This document shows positions 12,068-24,190 of a stretch of DNA of 64,000 bases, piece after piece (the first letter of the stretch is position 1; the number at the start of each line of letters is the position of its first letter). Source of the stretch: Rostratula benghalensis (Eukaryota; Chordata; Aves; Charadriiformes; Rostratulidae). Below the pieces are notes generated by a model. That model ran no database searches. It saw only the letters and a list, made by a program, of their open reading frames with translations, and was not told where the DNA came from. A program made the position numbers and the translations under genes. The stretch spans positions 1,484,195-1,548,194 of the forward strand of contig VXAI01000136.1 in NCBI GenBank assembly GCA_013399305.1, read 5' to 3'.

Positions 12068-12877
12068 GAGAGGAAGTAATTTTACTTTTTTTTTCCCTGA
12101 GAAAGAAAAAACCTGAAAAATATTTGGGCTTGTAGTTGATAGTATTTTATTTCAGCAAAACCTCTTTTTGTTTCCTTTTTGTGTCACACAGAAAAGAGAG
12201 TGTTCACAAAGGAAAGCTGTCATTTTGGTTTGGGTTTAGTTAGCCTTTTTGAGTTACTTATTCACTTTTGGAACAAAAGGCCATTTTAAGAAATGAAAGC
12301 ATCAATGTGTAATGTCGTGTCATCTTCATCAGAGGATCTCTTCTTCCTTGGCTCAAACTGTCCCCTGAGTTTGTGAACGGGGTCAGGCCTCACAACTGTA
12401 GTGCTCAATTTGTTGTGCAATTATCGTCAGCTTTAACATTGCCCCGATTTATTACTTGTAAACTTCATTGTTTTTCTACAACCTCATATGCAGAATTATT
12501 TGTGAAAACAGGAAATGTGTCTTATTAGCTCCTAATCATTTTAGATATAAGCTGTCTGGATGTCTTTCAGCTAATATATCTAATTATCTCAGTCTCTGAG
12601 AGGGTCTTGCCAAAATATGGGCGCACCTAATAGTAGATAATTAATTATATTAATCACAGCTAGTAATTTCAGAGGGCTGTCTGAATCTGACACACACTAA
12701 TGCATCAGTTAAAAAGATGCCAAGCCCCCATGCTGGAATGTCATAGAAGATAGGTCATCTACAATACCACTTACACTTCTGAGTATAAATTATGTAGGTC
12801 GCTAATTTCTTAATGACAAAATTGTAATGACTTTTCCGCAGCAATAATATCCTTCTAGAATTACTTTCCCTTCTATT

Positions 12878-12912
12878 TCTCTCTCTCTCTCTCTTTTTTT
12901 TTTTTTTTTTTT
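12878..12912. repeat. (CT)n microsatellite fused to T19 run
   Basis: About eight CT dinucleotides at 12878-12893 run straight into nineteen T residues at 12894-12912. The + strand of this pyrimidine tract resembles an extended splice-acceptor tract, but no strong acceptor AG with a downstream coding frame follows. It is probably a slippage-prone simple repeat. Confidence 0.9.
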
Positions 12913-15900
12913 CCATTTTTAGTATGTGGGTAAACTACTGTCCAGGCAATTCAGTGTTTGGCAAGGCAAATGAACTTCAAAGGAACTCTCAGGTCATGTC
13001 ACTTGGTGAAAACAGGTGAGAGGAGCAGAAGAGGTGACATCTTGAAATGGCTCACGTGCTCCTGCGTAGCCCTTGTCAAACCACAGTGCCTCTCTCTCCT
13101 GAGACCAGGGAAGTCTGATATTGGATGTGATCTGACTTGCCCCTCTCAGAAATGCCACTGCACTTTGCATGATTTCTTATCTGGAAGCAAATTTCTCTCC
13201 CAAACTCCTAGGTGCCTTTGGTACCAGTGCATGGGAAAATGTCATTAAAGAATTGTCCCAAGCAGACTGGAGTACCAACAGCCCCTAAAGTTTAAGCTGC
13301 CGCCTCTTTCTGTGCTCAAGGAAGTGGAATCTGAAACCACACGATCATTCCACCAATAGCACATTATTTATTCATAGTCATTAGACCCTCTTGCACATGA
13401 AAGACATGTAAAGAGGACAGAAACTAGATCTGAAGTGAAGCACATGTGAATAATATGCTAATTTAGCCACTTTTTCTGGGGTTGGAGAATATTGAAAAAA
13501 CAGATCCTCACTTTCTCAGATGAACTTGCTACGAGAACTTAATTAATGACTATTTTTATCAATATTTAGCTTTACAGACTGATTTGGTATATTCAAAGTC
13601 CAAGCTGTGCTGCTGACTCAGGTGGCAGACACAGAATCATAGACATCTCTTTCTCAAGCTGCTCCTGAATGGACACAATCACTGCTGGCACAAATGCTGG
13701 CATGTACAAACTGCATCTCTAAATTCTCTTTCCATGGACAGTAAAAAGCCGATACTTGCACATTTGCAGAAAGCAGAATGGAACTTGTGTAAGCACAGAT
13801 AAAATGAGTTAATTTCCAACTCCTACGGGATGTTCACTGGTAATTTGTTCTGTTATTCACCCGGGTCTTCAGGTAAAACAGAGAGAAACAGCACAAATAA
13901 TCGTGCAATGTTTGCTATTGCTTTTCATATCTGAATGCTAAATGAGGACAGTCCTGGTTATAAATAAACTTCTTCAGAGTATTAACAGATACCTGCAAGT
14001 GGTTTAACTACTTAACAAGTCTAACAGTGATTTTAGAGAAGGTAATTTATACAGCAGGCGGGATAGTGTATGACAATCAATATCAAAAGTTACTGTGATT
14101 TGGGAGCTGGGAGCTTGTTAAATTGCTGTGACACAATTATTTGTGTTCCCCTGGCCTTTTGCTAATTCTCAGCCTCCTCGGTAGAGCATTAGCCCAGGAG
14201 CAGTCATTTTTTTTCAGCTCTGGGCTACAAAAACTTGTGGATATGTTGTTTTGCCTATCTTTTGCTAAAACCCTGTAAGTTTTAGACTCACTTGAGAATT
14301 CATAGGAATAGCAAGATTAATAATGTGTGTTAAAGTAATGTTCTTAGAAAAATCTGGGCTGTGGAGTACTCAGTAACTGAAGAGAAGGTCAGGGATGAGA
14401 ACGTTTCCAGGACTGGTGAGGACAGAAAGGTGAAGGTAGGGGAAACAGAGAAATGAGTTGGGGGTGAAAGGTAATCAGCTAGATGTAAGTTTAGTAGAAA
14501 AATAAGGTTCTTGGCTTTTTCCTTTCTAAAAATTAAAGCAGAAACAATTGCACTGTTTGGTTTGGATGTACAAACTTTGCAAAATGCCAAAGAAGCCTGC
14601 CTTCTAATGAAGGAACTGCCTTTTTTTCAGCACAGTTTTCCTTGTGTTTGTTTGGCTGGTTACAGCCCAGGCATCGACATGCTCTGCAGTTACCCTGGAC
14701 GGGAAGAACGGTGTCTGACGAGCTCTGGGTTTGTGGAAGATGGAAAGGGCTCTGTGTGTCCAGCTCCATCACTTTACCTGTCCTTTGCCCATTGCCACGC
14801 TGCCATCTGTCACAGCAGGAGAAGGTGGACTTGGGTCAGTCGCTCCCTGGCAATGGGAGACAGAGCTGGAGAGGAGCAGAGGAAAACACAGCTTTGGCGG
14901 AGTTTATTGCCAGGTGAGTGCTGAGGCCTCAGACACAAGGCTTGGTTGGTGCAGGGGACTCATTCCTGTAATCTGGCTTTGGACCATATAAATATTGTAA
15001 GATGTTTCTTGACAAACAGAGCTTTATCCAGGTCGTGGAAACAGCAGGCGAAAGATAAGATGGCACTTATGAAGAGAGCGGATCATTTTCTAAAGGTTTC
15101 ATCTTTCAGCAGGCACTTGGCTGCTTTGTCTGCAGACAATTGAAGTCCACAAAGCATTTTCCATTCTCTTCTCTGCAGAGAGCAGCTTCCTTTTGTTTGC
15201 TGCTGCAGAGCACTTCTGCTGTGTCCCTTCCACATCATTCCATGGAGGAGCTCTGCACTGCAAGGCCAGCAGCCGTGGCTGTGTGCAGCTGCTCCATGCC
15301 AAACCACCCAGATATGATGGATAGTCTTCCTCTTCACAACTTGTATGTGTTATCTGCCTAACAAGGCTTGATTTCTCAATTTAATCACAGCCTACCAAAA
15401 TCCATAGAAAGTTTCCTGTTTCTGCCAACGGGTTGTGGTGTGGTTTTCATCCTTGATTTTATTTAAGCCAGGACTTAACCCCTAGGGTCTGATCTAGTTT
15501 GGGGTCCTTCTGCTGAATTCCCCATGAGGAGTTTCAGTCCTGAGATGAGGAGTTTCCTCCAGCCAGGAGAGGAGGTTGTGTTAGTGTGTGCTATTGCAGA
15601 ATGTGTAATTAGACAACACAGAGGTGCTCCTTAAGAGATGTTCTGTGCCTCATAAGGTGTTCAGGTAACAATACCCTGCAAGAGGAAATACTCTTCAACA
15701 AAAGTGCATCCTGATCTGGCAGCTGCTGATGATTATCTTCAGAGAAATGCCCACAGCCTCTCTTGATTAGGGCAATCATTCTTTTCATCTTAATTAAAGT
15801 GCCTTTTCAAAGTTTCTCTCTGAGATCTGTAACTGTCTTACCACCGAGTTCATGAATTAAGGTCTCACCAGGTGATTAAACCTTACCCCGTTGCTAAAAG

Positions 15901-16424
15901 TTGTAACTTCAAGTCACAAAATCACCGTGTAACTTTGAGCAGTTCTCATGCCCAGTCTATTTAATGACATTCATTGCTTTAGGCAAGGGGGAAGCCTAAT
16001 CAGTTAGAGTGCTATGAATTCCTCAGCTAGGAATGAAACTCAAATTATGCAGTGGCTGTACTAGTCTTCATCAGAAAAGTAAGAAATACTTTATAAAATA
16101 GGTGGCTGGGTGTCATGGGGGTCTGATACCAAACACATACAGTATGTAGAGTAAGTAGATTTGAGGTCTACTAAGATCTACTAAGTAATTAGATTTGAAG
16201 GAGTTTGTCAAGTCTGAGACCTGTCAGTATAAAAGTCCATTCTTGGGCTATTTGAGAGCCACAAAATTAGTGATCTTCAGAAAATATATGCCAAAAATGG
16301 ACTTTGATGCCCCTTTTTATTCATAAAACCTGTCTTGCACAGGCTTTTACATTGTGTACTTTCACACATTCTTCCAAACTGTATTTTCAGCTTCCTCAAG
16401 GAGATGCCACCAAACAGAACACTA

Positions 16425-16447
16425 TTTTTTTTTTTTTTTCTTTTTTT
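16425..16447. repeat. T-rich homopolymer tract
   Basis: Fifteen T residues at 16425-16439, one C, then seven more T residues. This is simple sequence with no associated element recognised. Confidence 0.85.
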
Positions 16448-18463
16448 ATCCTCTCCTAAGGAAAGAAAGCAGGATTTTATGGTGTCCAGTTTGGGTTTTA
16501 TGTCTTGAAATTAATGCCTCTTTGGTAGCAACATTTTTTGCAGTTTGAAGAGTCTTTTTCTCAGTAAAAGTGTATTCTATTTCAAGTGAAAGCATTCTAG
16601 AAAGTAGATATGGCTTGGCTTTCTTAACACACTGTAAGGAGTTTGATATACTTTATTTAAATCTTCAGATACAGTCTAGCAGGAAATACATGGGAATAGA
16701 TTTTCTTACTGGTTTTAGACATAAGATAGCATGGGTAAAAAATTGGGAGCAGCCTTCTGTAAGCATGAAGGAGGCAGAGATACTGGATTTGATTCTCTCC
16801 GTTCTCCTCTCCAAGTAGCCAGACCCACAGCTGGTTTCTCCTGATTCATCTGCCTTACACAAAGCACAAACCAAAATGTTGTGGCACAAAAGAAGCAACA
16901 CTTTTAAAGCTCAGCATAAATATGACAGGATTAACAAATTCCTTTAGCGGGGAAGCAAAGGTAGAGACTGATCTCGTTCTGATCAAAGGCTTGCAAGGAA
17001 AATAACTTCTGGGCAATGCTGCACTTCATGAGCATGTTCACCTCAGGGGCCTCACACTTCCTCTACAGAAGTGTTATTTCACACTCCTGTGCTGTCCAAG
17101 TGGGGTTTTCATAACTGCTGACATACCCAAATAGCCCTTAGCCGAATCACACTGGCTTTTCCTCAATGCCATTGAAGTCCAGCAAGATGCCATACACAAT
17201 TAGCCACTTCTACATCCCTGATTTCTGGAGGCTGGAAGACAGCGAGAGAAGGATGGCTGTGTTTTACGTCTGTTTGGGCTTAAAGGCAGTGAAGTGACCT
17301 GAAAGAGAGGTGGAACAGGGAAGGGGTGAGCAGCAATGGGCTCTGCTGAGGAGCTGCTGAACCAGGCAGGGGGATTTATTAAAAAGTGGCAACTTGCAGA
17401 AGCCAGGGGATGCAATGATGTAGATATGGACTCTGAGGTGGAGCAGAATGCTTGGAGGGAAACCTGGGGCTGAGATATCAGCTGAGGATAGAGCTTCTCC
17501 ACTGGCCTTTGATTAAATCAATATAAACACGTTCCCATGACAAATCTCAAGTTTCACTGGAAATTAATGTCAACTAGGTGTCAGACTTACACTAATGCCT
17601 ATGAAAACCTGCCTTTACAAAAATGTCAGAATGAGCAAACTTCTTCAGGTGATTAATCCTTCATACAGGCAGAATGCACCCAATGTACTTTCTCTGTGCT
17701 ATAGGAAAAGCCTCTGGATAGCAATTGAAGGGATGTTCCAAACCCAGGCTTATCCAGCCCCTCTTTGTTGGTTCCTTTCACAGGGTAATGCTGCCCTTGG
17801 CAACTTCCATATTAGCTTCCCTAAGAGCAGGGCTTTGATGGCTTTGAAAATGACCTCTTTGTACGACTCAGGTAATCTGTACAGGATCCAGTCACAGTTT
17901 ATTATGAGCAGAGTCTGTCTGTTGGCCCTTGCCCTTTTCCCCCTCTCCACACAAAACAATGAGAATATTATTTGGGGGGAACAGAACTGCAACTGTTTGG
18001 GTCTTTGAGTGATTGCTTAGACAGTCTCCATGTTCAGATATGCTGGCTTCGTCTGATTTGGTTTTAGAGCCATCAAGTAAACAAGAGTCCACAGCTACAT
18101 TCTGTAGCTGGAGTCATCTTTGCTACAAGTTGTTACTGATTTCCTCTTGTTCTTTTCACAGAGAATATGAAATACAATTTTTTTGCATATTTGAAGACCA
18201 CTTTCCCCAATCTCAATTCTTTCTGACTCTTTCAGAGGTCCCGTATACTACATTGCTTGCTATCCTGTTTCTTTGACCTTCTTCACTCTCAAATTTTGCA
18301 GAATCATTTGTAGTATGTGGTGCTTGGAGCTGTTCACCGAGTCCTGGCTCAAGCTCCCCTACTACTAATTGCAGTGGAATAATTATGACTAATGTTCTAC
18401 ATAGGTTATACATGTAAAACAGTCACAAAATTAAATTTGCTTTTTGTAGCAGGGATCAATGTT

Positions 18464-19137
18464 AGAATCATAGAATAGTTTGGGTCACTACAGGCCTTGG
18501 TAAAAAGTCTGCTCCCATCTTTATTATATGTCACCTTTGTATATTGAAAGCTCTCCCTGGAGCCTCCTCTTTTCCAGGCTGAACAACTCTCTCAGCCTCT
18601 CCTAACAGCAGAGGTGCCCCAGCTCTCTGACCTTCTTTGTGGGCTCCAGAGATGGACACAGAAATCTGGGTGAGGTCTCACCAGTGCAGAGCAAAGAGGC
18701 AGAATCCCCTCCCCTCGAGGTGCATCCTTTTGATGCAGCCCATGGTGTGGCTGGCTTTCTGGGCTGTGAATGCACGTTGTTGTCTCATGTCCAATATTTC
18801 ACCCACCAGTACCCCCACGTCCTTCTCAGTGGGGCTGCCCTCAATCTCTTGATTCTCCAGTCCGTACTGACGTTAGGGATTGCTCTGAACCAGGTGCAGG
18901 ACCCTGCACTTGACCTTGTTGAACCTCAAGAGGTTCACTTGGGCCCACTTCTCAAGCTTGTCCAGGTCCCTCTGGATGGCATCCCATCCCTCAGGCGTGT
19001 CAATCCTTACCACACAGCTTGGTGATCTGGAAACTTGGTAAGGGAGCACTCAATCCCCCTGCCCGTGTCACTGATGAAGATATTGAACAGTAGTGGTCCC
19101 AATACAGACCATTAAGGGCCACCACTCGTTACTGAGT
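18464..19137 (-). mobile_element. CR1 LINE with internal deletion, minus orientation
   Basis: The + strand begins with 'agaatcatagaatagtttgg', the reversed CR1 3' end. After about 30 bp it jumps to 'caggccttggtaaaaagtct', which normally lies well inside the element, so a portion of the 3' region is missing near 18490. It then follows CR1 ORF2 backwards through 'gcctcctcttttccaggctg', 'aggtgcaggaccctgcactt', 'caagcttgtccaggtccctc' and 'atattgaacagtagtggtcc'. Similarity ends near 19137. The reading frame is disrupted. A 128-codon + strand frame at 18639-19025 is antisense to ORF2 and not a gene. Confidence 0.92.
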
Positions 19138-21465
19138 GTTGAACATACTGTTATGTTGAATACAATTAATTTAGGTGTATTCACCTGAAACATTCCTTAG
19201 TCTTACTCTTTTTTAGTCAAACTTGGACTCTTATCCTCTTCTTACAAAGAATACGTGTAATACTCCAGTTTCATTTAATTAGTATTTGAAGACTGAAGAT
19301 TAATTTAGCTTTCTCGTTCTCTTGTTATTTGTTCTTCCTTCCAGCTAAGAAATAGATTTACATTTCCCTTTGTATTTCTTTTTGGTTTGTTTCTCCTGAC
19401 GTGTTTGCACAATCTATCCTGACTGCTTTTCTTTATTCCATGACAGTTGTATGTGGTTTTGTAGTTTAGCCTTTCTGACTGTAATTTTCATGATTACTTC
19501 AGGGACAAGAAGGGCAAATAAGTCTTTTACTGAATAGGTTAAATCTGTGTGGGTAATGTTACTCTCCTAAAAGGATTATGCTGCCCAGTCATCTTTTGTA
19601 TACATGGCTATAATGAAAAGTTTCATCATTTGACTTTATCACCTCAGAGATTATCTCATGTCTACAGTATCTTGCCCTGCCTTTCAGGACAGGACAGTTT
19701 ATCTGCTGTTAGAAATTTTGTCAGGCAGAATAAGTGAACAATTTTGGTGTCTTGATACCACAAATTTCAACTGTTGGTGCAGACACTAATTTATCCTGCC
19801 TGGTTGCCTTGATGAAATACTATAGACAAGATTTGTTCTAAGATGTTTGTATAATATATAGATGATAGCAATAATTCTGTACTGAGCCATACTTTTAAAA
19901 AAACACAATCAATTATTCCTTCTGACACAAGAGAGGCATAAATCATCAGCTGAAGACTGATGAGATATGAAACACCCTGACTCATTAGATACATGAGCAC
20001 TGCAAAAATTTTGGAACAAATTACCTGGCTTGCAATGATAATAATATTTATATAGCTTTTTTCATCCTGAAAGATACAAAGGCATTTCTTAGACATTCAG
20101 TAGCCAACACAGAAAATGAGACATAAAAATCAGCTGTATTCCCTCAAGTAAATGAGGGAATCACAGGTTGCTCAAGGCAGAGTTATGTCATAGCTGACAA
20201 TTAGCAATTGTCACAGGAGCTATATGCAAAAATTGACTATCACTCAGCTACTAACCTTCTGCTTTACTCTAGGCAAGTTTTCCAACATATCTGGCCTAAC
20301 ATTCCTATTTACCAATTACCTAATGTTGAAAGCCATGTAGAGACCCTGAAGGGCTGCCAGCATAATCAGAGCTTATGGCTCTCTTGCTGTCTATATGTAA
20401 ACAATATGTCTTCATCAGTATGGGTTAAGATTATATCGTTAAGGCACAGCTTGTTGGATTTAATATTTCCTTAGAACTGTACAAACATGAACTCATTATC
20501 TTCATCTCTCACAAACCGGGTGGCTGATTGTATGATCTCTCTTTCACAAGTCAAGAAAGTAAGGTGGGAGGCAAAGCACACTAATTAAAGTGCCGTATGA
20601 GACAATGTAAGGTGGCACCAGCATCTTTATAAGTTGCCCTTGGGTTTGTAGATAATCAATGAAGCATAAGGTGTGATTCATGTCATCTTTAAGTAAGTAC
20701 CTAAGTTTGGTTAAATGACTCACCCTATGCTTCACTGACTCTGTGAACTTGTTTTCTATTAACTACAAAAGGAACGCAAGAAGCTTGCTCAGATGTCGAT
20801 GATTACATGGCTGGGTACCAGATTTAGATAGGGAAGTTCTGGGAAGCTAGGAAATATGAAGCCTGCCCTAAAAGCCACAAGGGAATGCAAATAACACATA
20901 CATTAAATCCACTAGAACCAGACCACTCTAACCTTTTTGTTAGACTCAAAATAATATCAGTAAAACCTGAATAAAATTTCCTTCCTCTCTGCCATGCCAA
21001 GATGTCCCTTCCCTCTAAGAATGACCTGCAGTCACAAATGACAGAAACAACCCCTCTACCGTGACTGTCACCTTTCTGCTTCGAGTACGTGTGAGAGAGT
21101 ACAGTGGTGAGACCATGGGGCAAATCCAGCAGCCTGCTTCCTAAAGCTGCCAGATGGGAGCTGACTGCATGAATGGTGGAGAGCCACAACCAGGCTGGCA
21201 TATTTAGTTATTTACTACAGACCCCAGATCTCAGGGATGTGACTGCCCCTCCCCATTGACTGCACAGGCTGTCTGTGTGTGACAGTCTGCAGCCTGCATC
21301 CCTTTCACAAACATCTAAGTGGGATCTGAGGAAATTGAACAGTGGAAGTGAGTCCTACTATCGTTTGATCTTATTGGTAATTCTTCTGCTTTGGATTAAA
21401 AAAAACCAAATGCATACCACAACCACAACTTCAGAGACTAATAAATAGGTGGACTGACTGCTCTC
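19138..21465. other. Unique noncoding DNA
   Basis: AT-rich sequence without a recognised repeat or gene. The frames at 19791-20096 (-), 20208-20474 (+) and 20824-21201 (-) carry no known motif. I see no CpG-rich or promoter-like segment. Confidence 0.6.
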
Positions 21466-22164
21466 TAGTCCTGAGAGACCTGGTGGACAGATGCTAAACT
21501 ATTTTCCATCATACCTGAGAAGTTGTGGCAATCTGGTGAAGTTCCTGCTGACTGGAAAAGGGAAAACATAACCCCAATATTCAAAAAGGGAAAAAAAGGA
21601 AGACTCTGGTTAGAGGCTGGTTAGCCTCACCTTTGCACCTGGAAAGATCATGGAGCAGATCCTCCTGGAACCTCTGTGAAGATATGTGGAAAGTAATGTG
21701 ATTGGTGACAGCCAACATGGTTTCACCAGGGCCAAGTAATGCCTGGGAAATTTGGTGGCCATTTACGATATTGTCACAGCCTTGGTGGAGAAGGGCAGGG
21801 TAACAGATGTCATCCACCTGGACTCATGCAAAGCGTTCAAAACTCTCCCATGATATCCTGGTCTCACCCTACAGGACACCTGGAGAGGGCCTCTGTGTCA
21901 GGGAGTGTAGATAGGATGATAGGTAATGGTTTTAAACTGAAAGAATGGAGACTTAGAAAGAATTTCTGTACTGTAAAGATAGTGAGACACTGGAATACGT
22001 TATCCAAAGCAGTTGTGGAAACTCCATGCCTGGGAGTGTTCAAAGCCAGGCTGGATGGGGTTTTGAGCAACCTGGTCTAGTGGGAGGTGTCCCTGCCCAT
22101 GGCAGCAGGGTTGGAACTCAATGATCTTTAAGGTCCCTTCCAACTCTAGCAATTCTATGATTCA
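21466..22164 (+). mobile_element. CR1 LINE with partial reverse transcriptase and internal deletion
   Basis: The copy starts in the linker before the reverse transcriptase ('VLRDLVDR') and reads through recognisable N-terminal polymerase blocks across three frames: [57 protein letters not shown] and the block around DVIHLDS..KAFK. At about 21865 it jumps directly to the ORF2 C-terminus (NGFKLKEWRLRKNF, VETPCLGVFKARLDGVLSNL). The catalytic centre with the YADD motif and everything up to the C-terminal domain are therefore deleted. The 3' end is complete, with 'gatctttaaggtcccttcca' and ATTCTATGATTC at about 22150-22163. Frameshifts and stops make it inactive. Confidence 0.93.
21490..21865 (+). 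pseudogene. CR1 reverse transcriptase N-terminal fragment
   Basis: This is the fingers/palm entry region of CR1 ORF2 reverse transcriptase. The blocks WQSGEVPADWK, ITPIFK, PGKIMEQIL, GDSQHGFT and a degraded D-x-CKAF block appear in the normal order, but in shifting frames, with an in-frame TGA after the LEPL block. The block that begins catalytic motif A in intact CR1 (FD/FC followed by KAFD) is altered to SCKAFK, and motifs B to E are missing because of the internal deletion just downstream. It cannot encode a working polymerase. Confidence 0.8.
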
Positions 22165-23528
22165 TTAGAAAGAAACTGGGGAAGAAGCAGGAATGGAAAC
22201 TCAGGAGAGAAACTAGCTCAGTTTCTTTTCATGGGACATCTTTGCTTTACAAAGAAAAAGGGTTTATGTTTTAAAAGTATTTCCATTCCTTAAGTGCATT
22301 TCAGATGTATTTTTGGGGGACCACGTGTAACATCCTCAATGCTTTCAAGGTTTCTCTGGGACCATATGGTTAATTAAAAAACAAACTCAATAAATGATGA
22401 CACAAACAGAATACCAGTGGCTAGCACTTACCCCGTCTATCAGACACATGCTGGAGCATAAACATGGGGGTATATTAGCAGTTATTGATGCCATCTGGTC
22501 TTTTTCCTATTCTGATTGTATAACAGTTTCTGCATTTTAACACAGCCATGTTGAAGGGAATTGATAGTGAGAAATAACAGCCGTCCAAGCACAGGAAATT
22601 TAAACAGTTAATGATGCGGAAAATGCATGAGAGAAATGAGGTTGGAACTTTGGCATCCCAGCTCATAAACAAAAGGTAACAGCAACCACAACAGCAACAA
22701 ACAACACATCTGTCGATTTAAGCACTGAAGTTTTTCCACCTAGCAGAAGAAATTACCATCTAGAGGCTGGGAACAGTACAAACCACCATGACCCAGAAGC
22801 ACATTTAAGAGGAAGGGGAATTTATCCAAGCCCTTGGCTCTTCTGAGCTTTCTGCTGGAGCAGGGAAGATGCACAGACACTGGGGGCTGAGGGGTCAGAA
22901 GCTGGAAGCAGCACCTACATCTGCAAAATGGGCTGCTCAGAGTGTGCAAGGCAAAGACCTTTCCACTGTGTGTGTTGAGAGGGCTTGTATGTAAGATGCA
23001 GTAGTCTGAACTCAGTAAAGTGTGCACACTTGTGCACCTCCTTCTTTTATGTATGGCTAAGTACATTGCTACCTATAAACCTGGGGAAGAACTGTGGGGT
23101 ACTGCTACCTTTGCCTGGGGAATATTTTTCTAAAAAATGAAAATAAGAAATTTCTGTGGTATTTCAGGATGACAATACCTTTTTCCCATTTAAAGAACAA
23201 CGTTAAACCAAACCATAACAAAACCCACCCAACCGATCAGCTACAGCAACTCACAGTGAGAGACCTTCAGGAACATCTCTAGCTGATGGCTAAGTCCAAG
23301 AACCTGTTATATGAAAATCTGCCCTCATACTTAGTGTCTTACTCTCCAGGCTGTCTTAGGCTCTCCTCTCACGCTGTCTCAACCCTTGTAAGAAGGGGAG
23401 TATTAACTGTATTAGGGATTTGGTCTGATTTTCCTGTATCTTAAGGAACTCTGAGACTCACTCTGTCAGAGTCTGAGACTAGCTGCTGTTTTACACTCGG
23501 GTTTTGACTAGAATTTCCATCTTGGATC
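22165..23528. other. Unique noncoding DNA
   Basis: About 1.36 kb between two + strand CR1 copies. No gene or repeat recognised. A 108-codon minus-strand frame at 22740-23066 has no known domain. Confidence 0.6.
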
Positions 23529-23925
23529 TGAAGATGGAACAAACACTGGGACTGTTTAGTTTGAGGAAGAGGAGACTGAAGGGAGACCTCATCCCTCTCT
23601 ACAACTACTTGAAAGGGCATTGTAGAGAGGTTGGTGCTGGTCTCTTCTCACAGGGAAGTAGAGACAGAAGGAGAGGGAATGGCTTCAAGCTGCACCAGGG
23701 TAGGTTTAGGCTGAACATTGGGAAAGAATTTTTCCCAGAAAGAGTGGTCAGACCCTGGAATGGGCTTCCCAGGGAGGGGGTTGAGTCCCCACCCCTGAAT
23801 GTGTTTCAGAATCATTTAGATGTGGTGTTGGGGGATGTGGTGTAGGGGAGAACTTTGCAGAGTAGGGCAGATGGTTGGATTTGATGATCCCAAGGGTCTC
23901 TTCCAACCTGAATGATTCTATGATT
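23529..23925 (+). mobile_element. CR1 LINE 3' part, plus orientation, young subfamily
   Basis: This copy begins within ORF2 at [20 protein letters not shown] and continues through [15 protein letters not shown] and [20 protein letters not shown] to VVLGDVV, then the 3' tail with 'gatcccaagggtctcttcca' and ATTCTATGATT. It stays open from the truncation point to the stop near 23845. By eye it is nearly identical, over their shared 390 bp, to the copy in opposite orientation at 7541-8214, and it carries the same C-terminal residues. It is a 5'-truncated insertion of a recent subfamily. Confidence 0.95.
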
Positions 23926-24126
23926 GTCTTGTGGCCAAAGTTTCAGCCAAACTCCCGTATTCACGTGAAAAGTTGCAACGACTGCTAATTTTCCAACACA
24001 AAAACATTTTGCCAGAACATTTCCAAACAGGTCTATTTAGTACCCTGCGTGGATGTGTAACTCGTGTGGACTGATGTGGACAGGACAGAGCTTGGGAAGC
24101 CTGCAGCATCCTTGCTAGGTTACCTG

Positions 24127-24190
24127 AGTGATCTTGCATGAGTCACTTAAAGATTTGTGCTTTGCTTTTAGCCCCTCTTTTATCTGGAAT
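24127..24190 (+). mobile_element. Possible MIR SINE core relic
   Basis: The order 'gtgatcttgcatgagtcact', then TTAAAGATTTGTGC, then a C/T-rich CCCCTCTTTTATCTGG resembles the MIR core: GTGACCTTGGGCAAGTCACTTAAC, CTCTGTGCCTCAGTTT, CATCTGTAA. MIR is an ancient amniote SINE known to survive in bird genomes. The match is short and degraded, so this is tentative. Confidence 0.3.

Larger units (their letters stand above)
10216..18463. other. Long unique noncoding stretch with homopolymers and weak exon-like spots
   Basis: About 8.2 kb without a repeat I can name, apart from simple sequence: A19 at 12049-12067, a CT repeat plus T19 at 12878-12912, and T15 at 16425-16439. The segment 12480-12840 is AT-rich with many TAAT cores and resembles conserved noncoding DNA. 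Exon-like spots lie at 11821-11979 and 14631-14910 and are discussed as findings. The frames at 12958-13248, 17595-18008 and elsewhere have no recognisable domains. Confidence 0.6.

Noticed and set aside
14511..14924. 137-codon + strand frame as a gene
   Set aside because: No domain recognised. Other phases are open in the same place. Kept only as a possible exon in the findings.
18639..19025. 128-codon + strand frame
   Set aside because: Antisense to CR1 ORF2.
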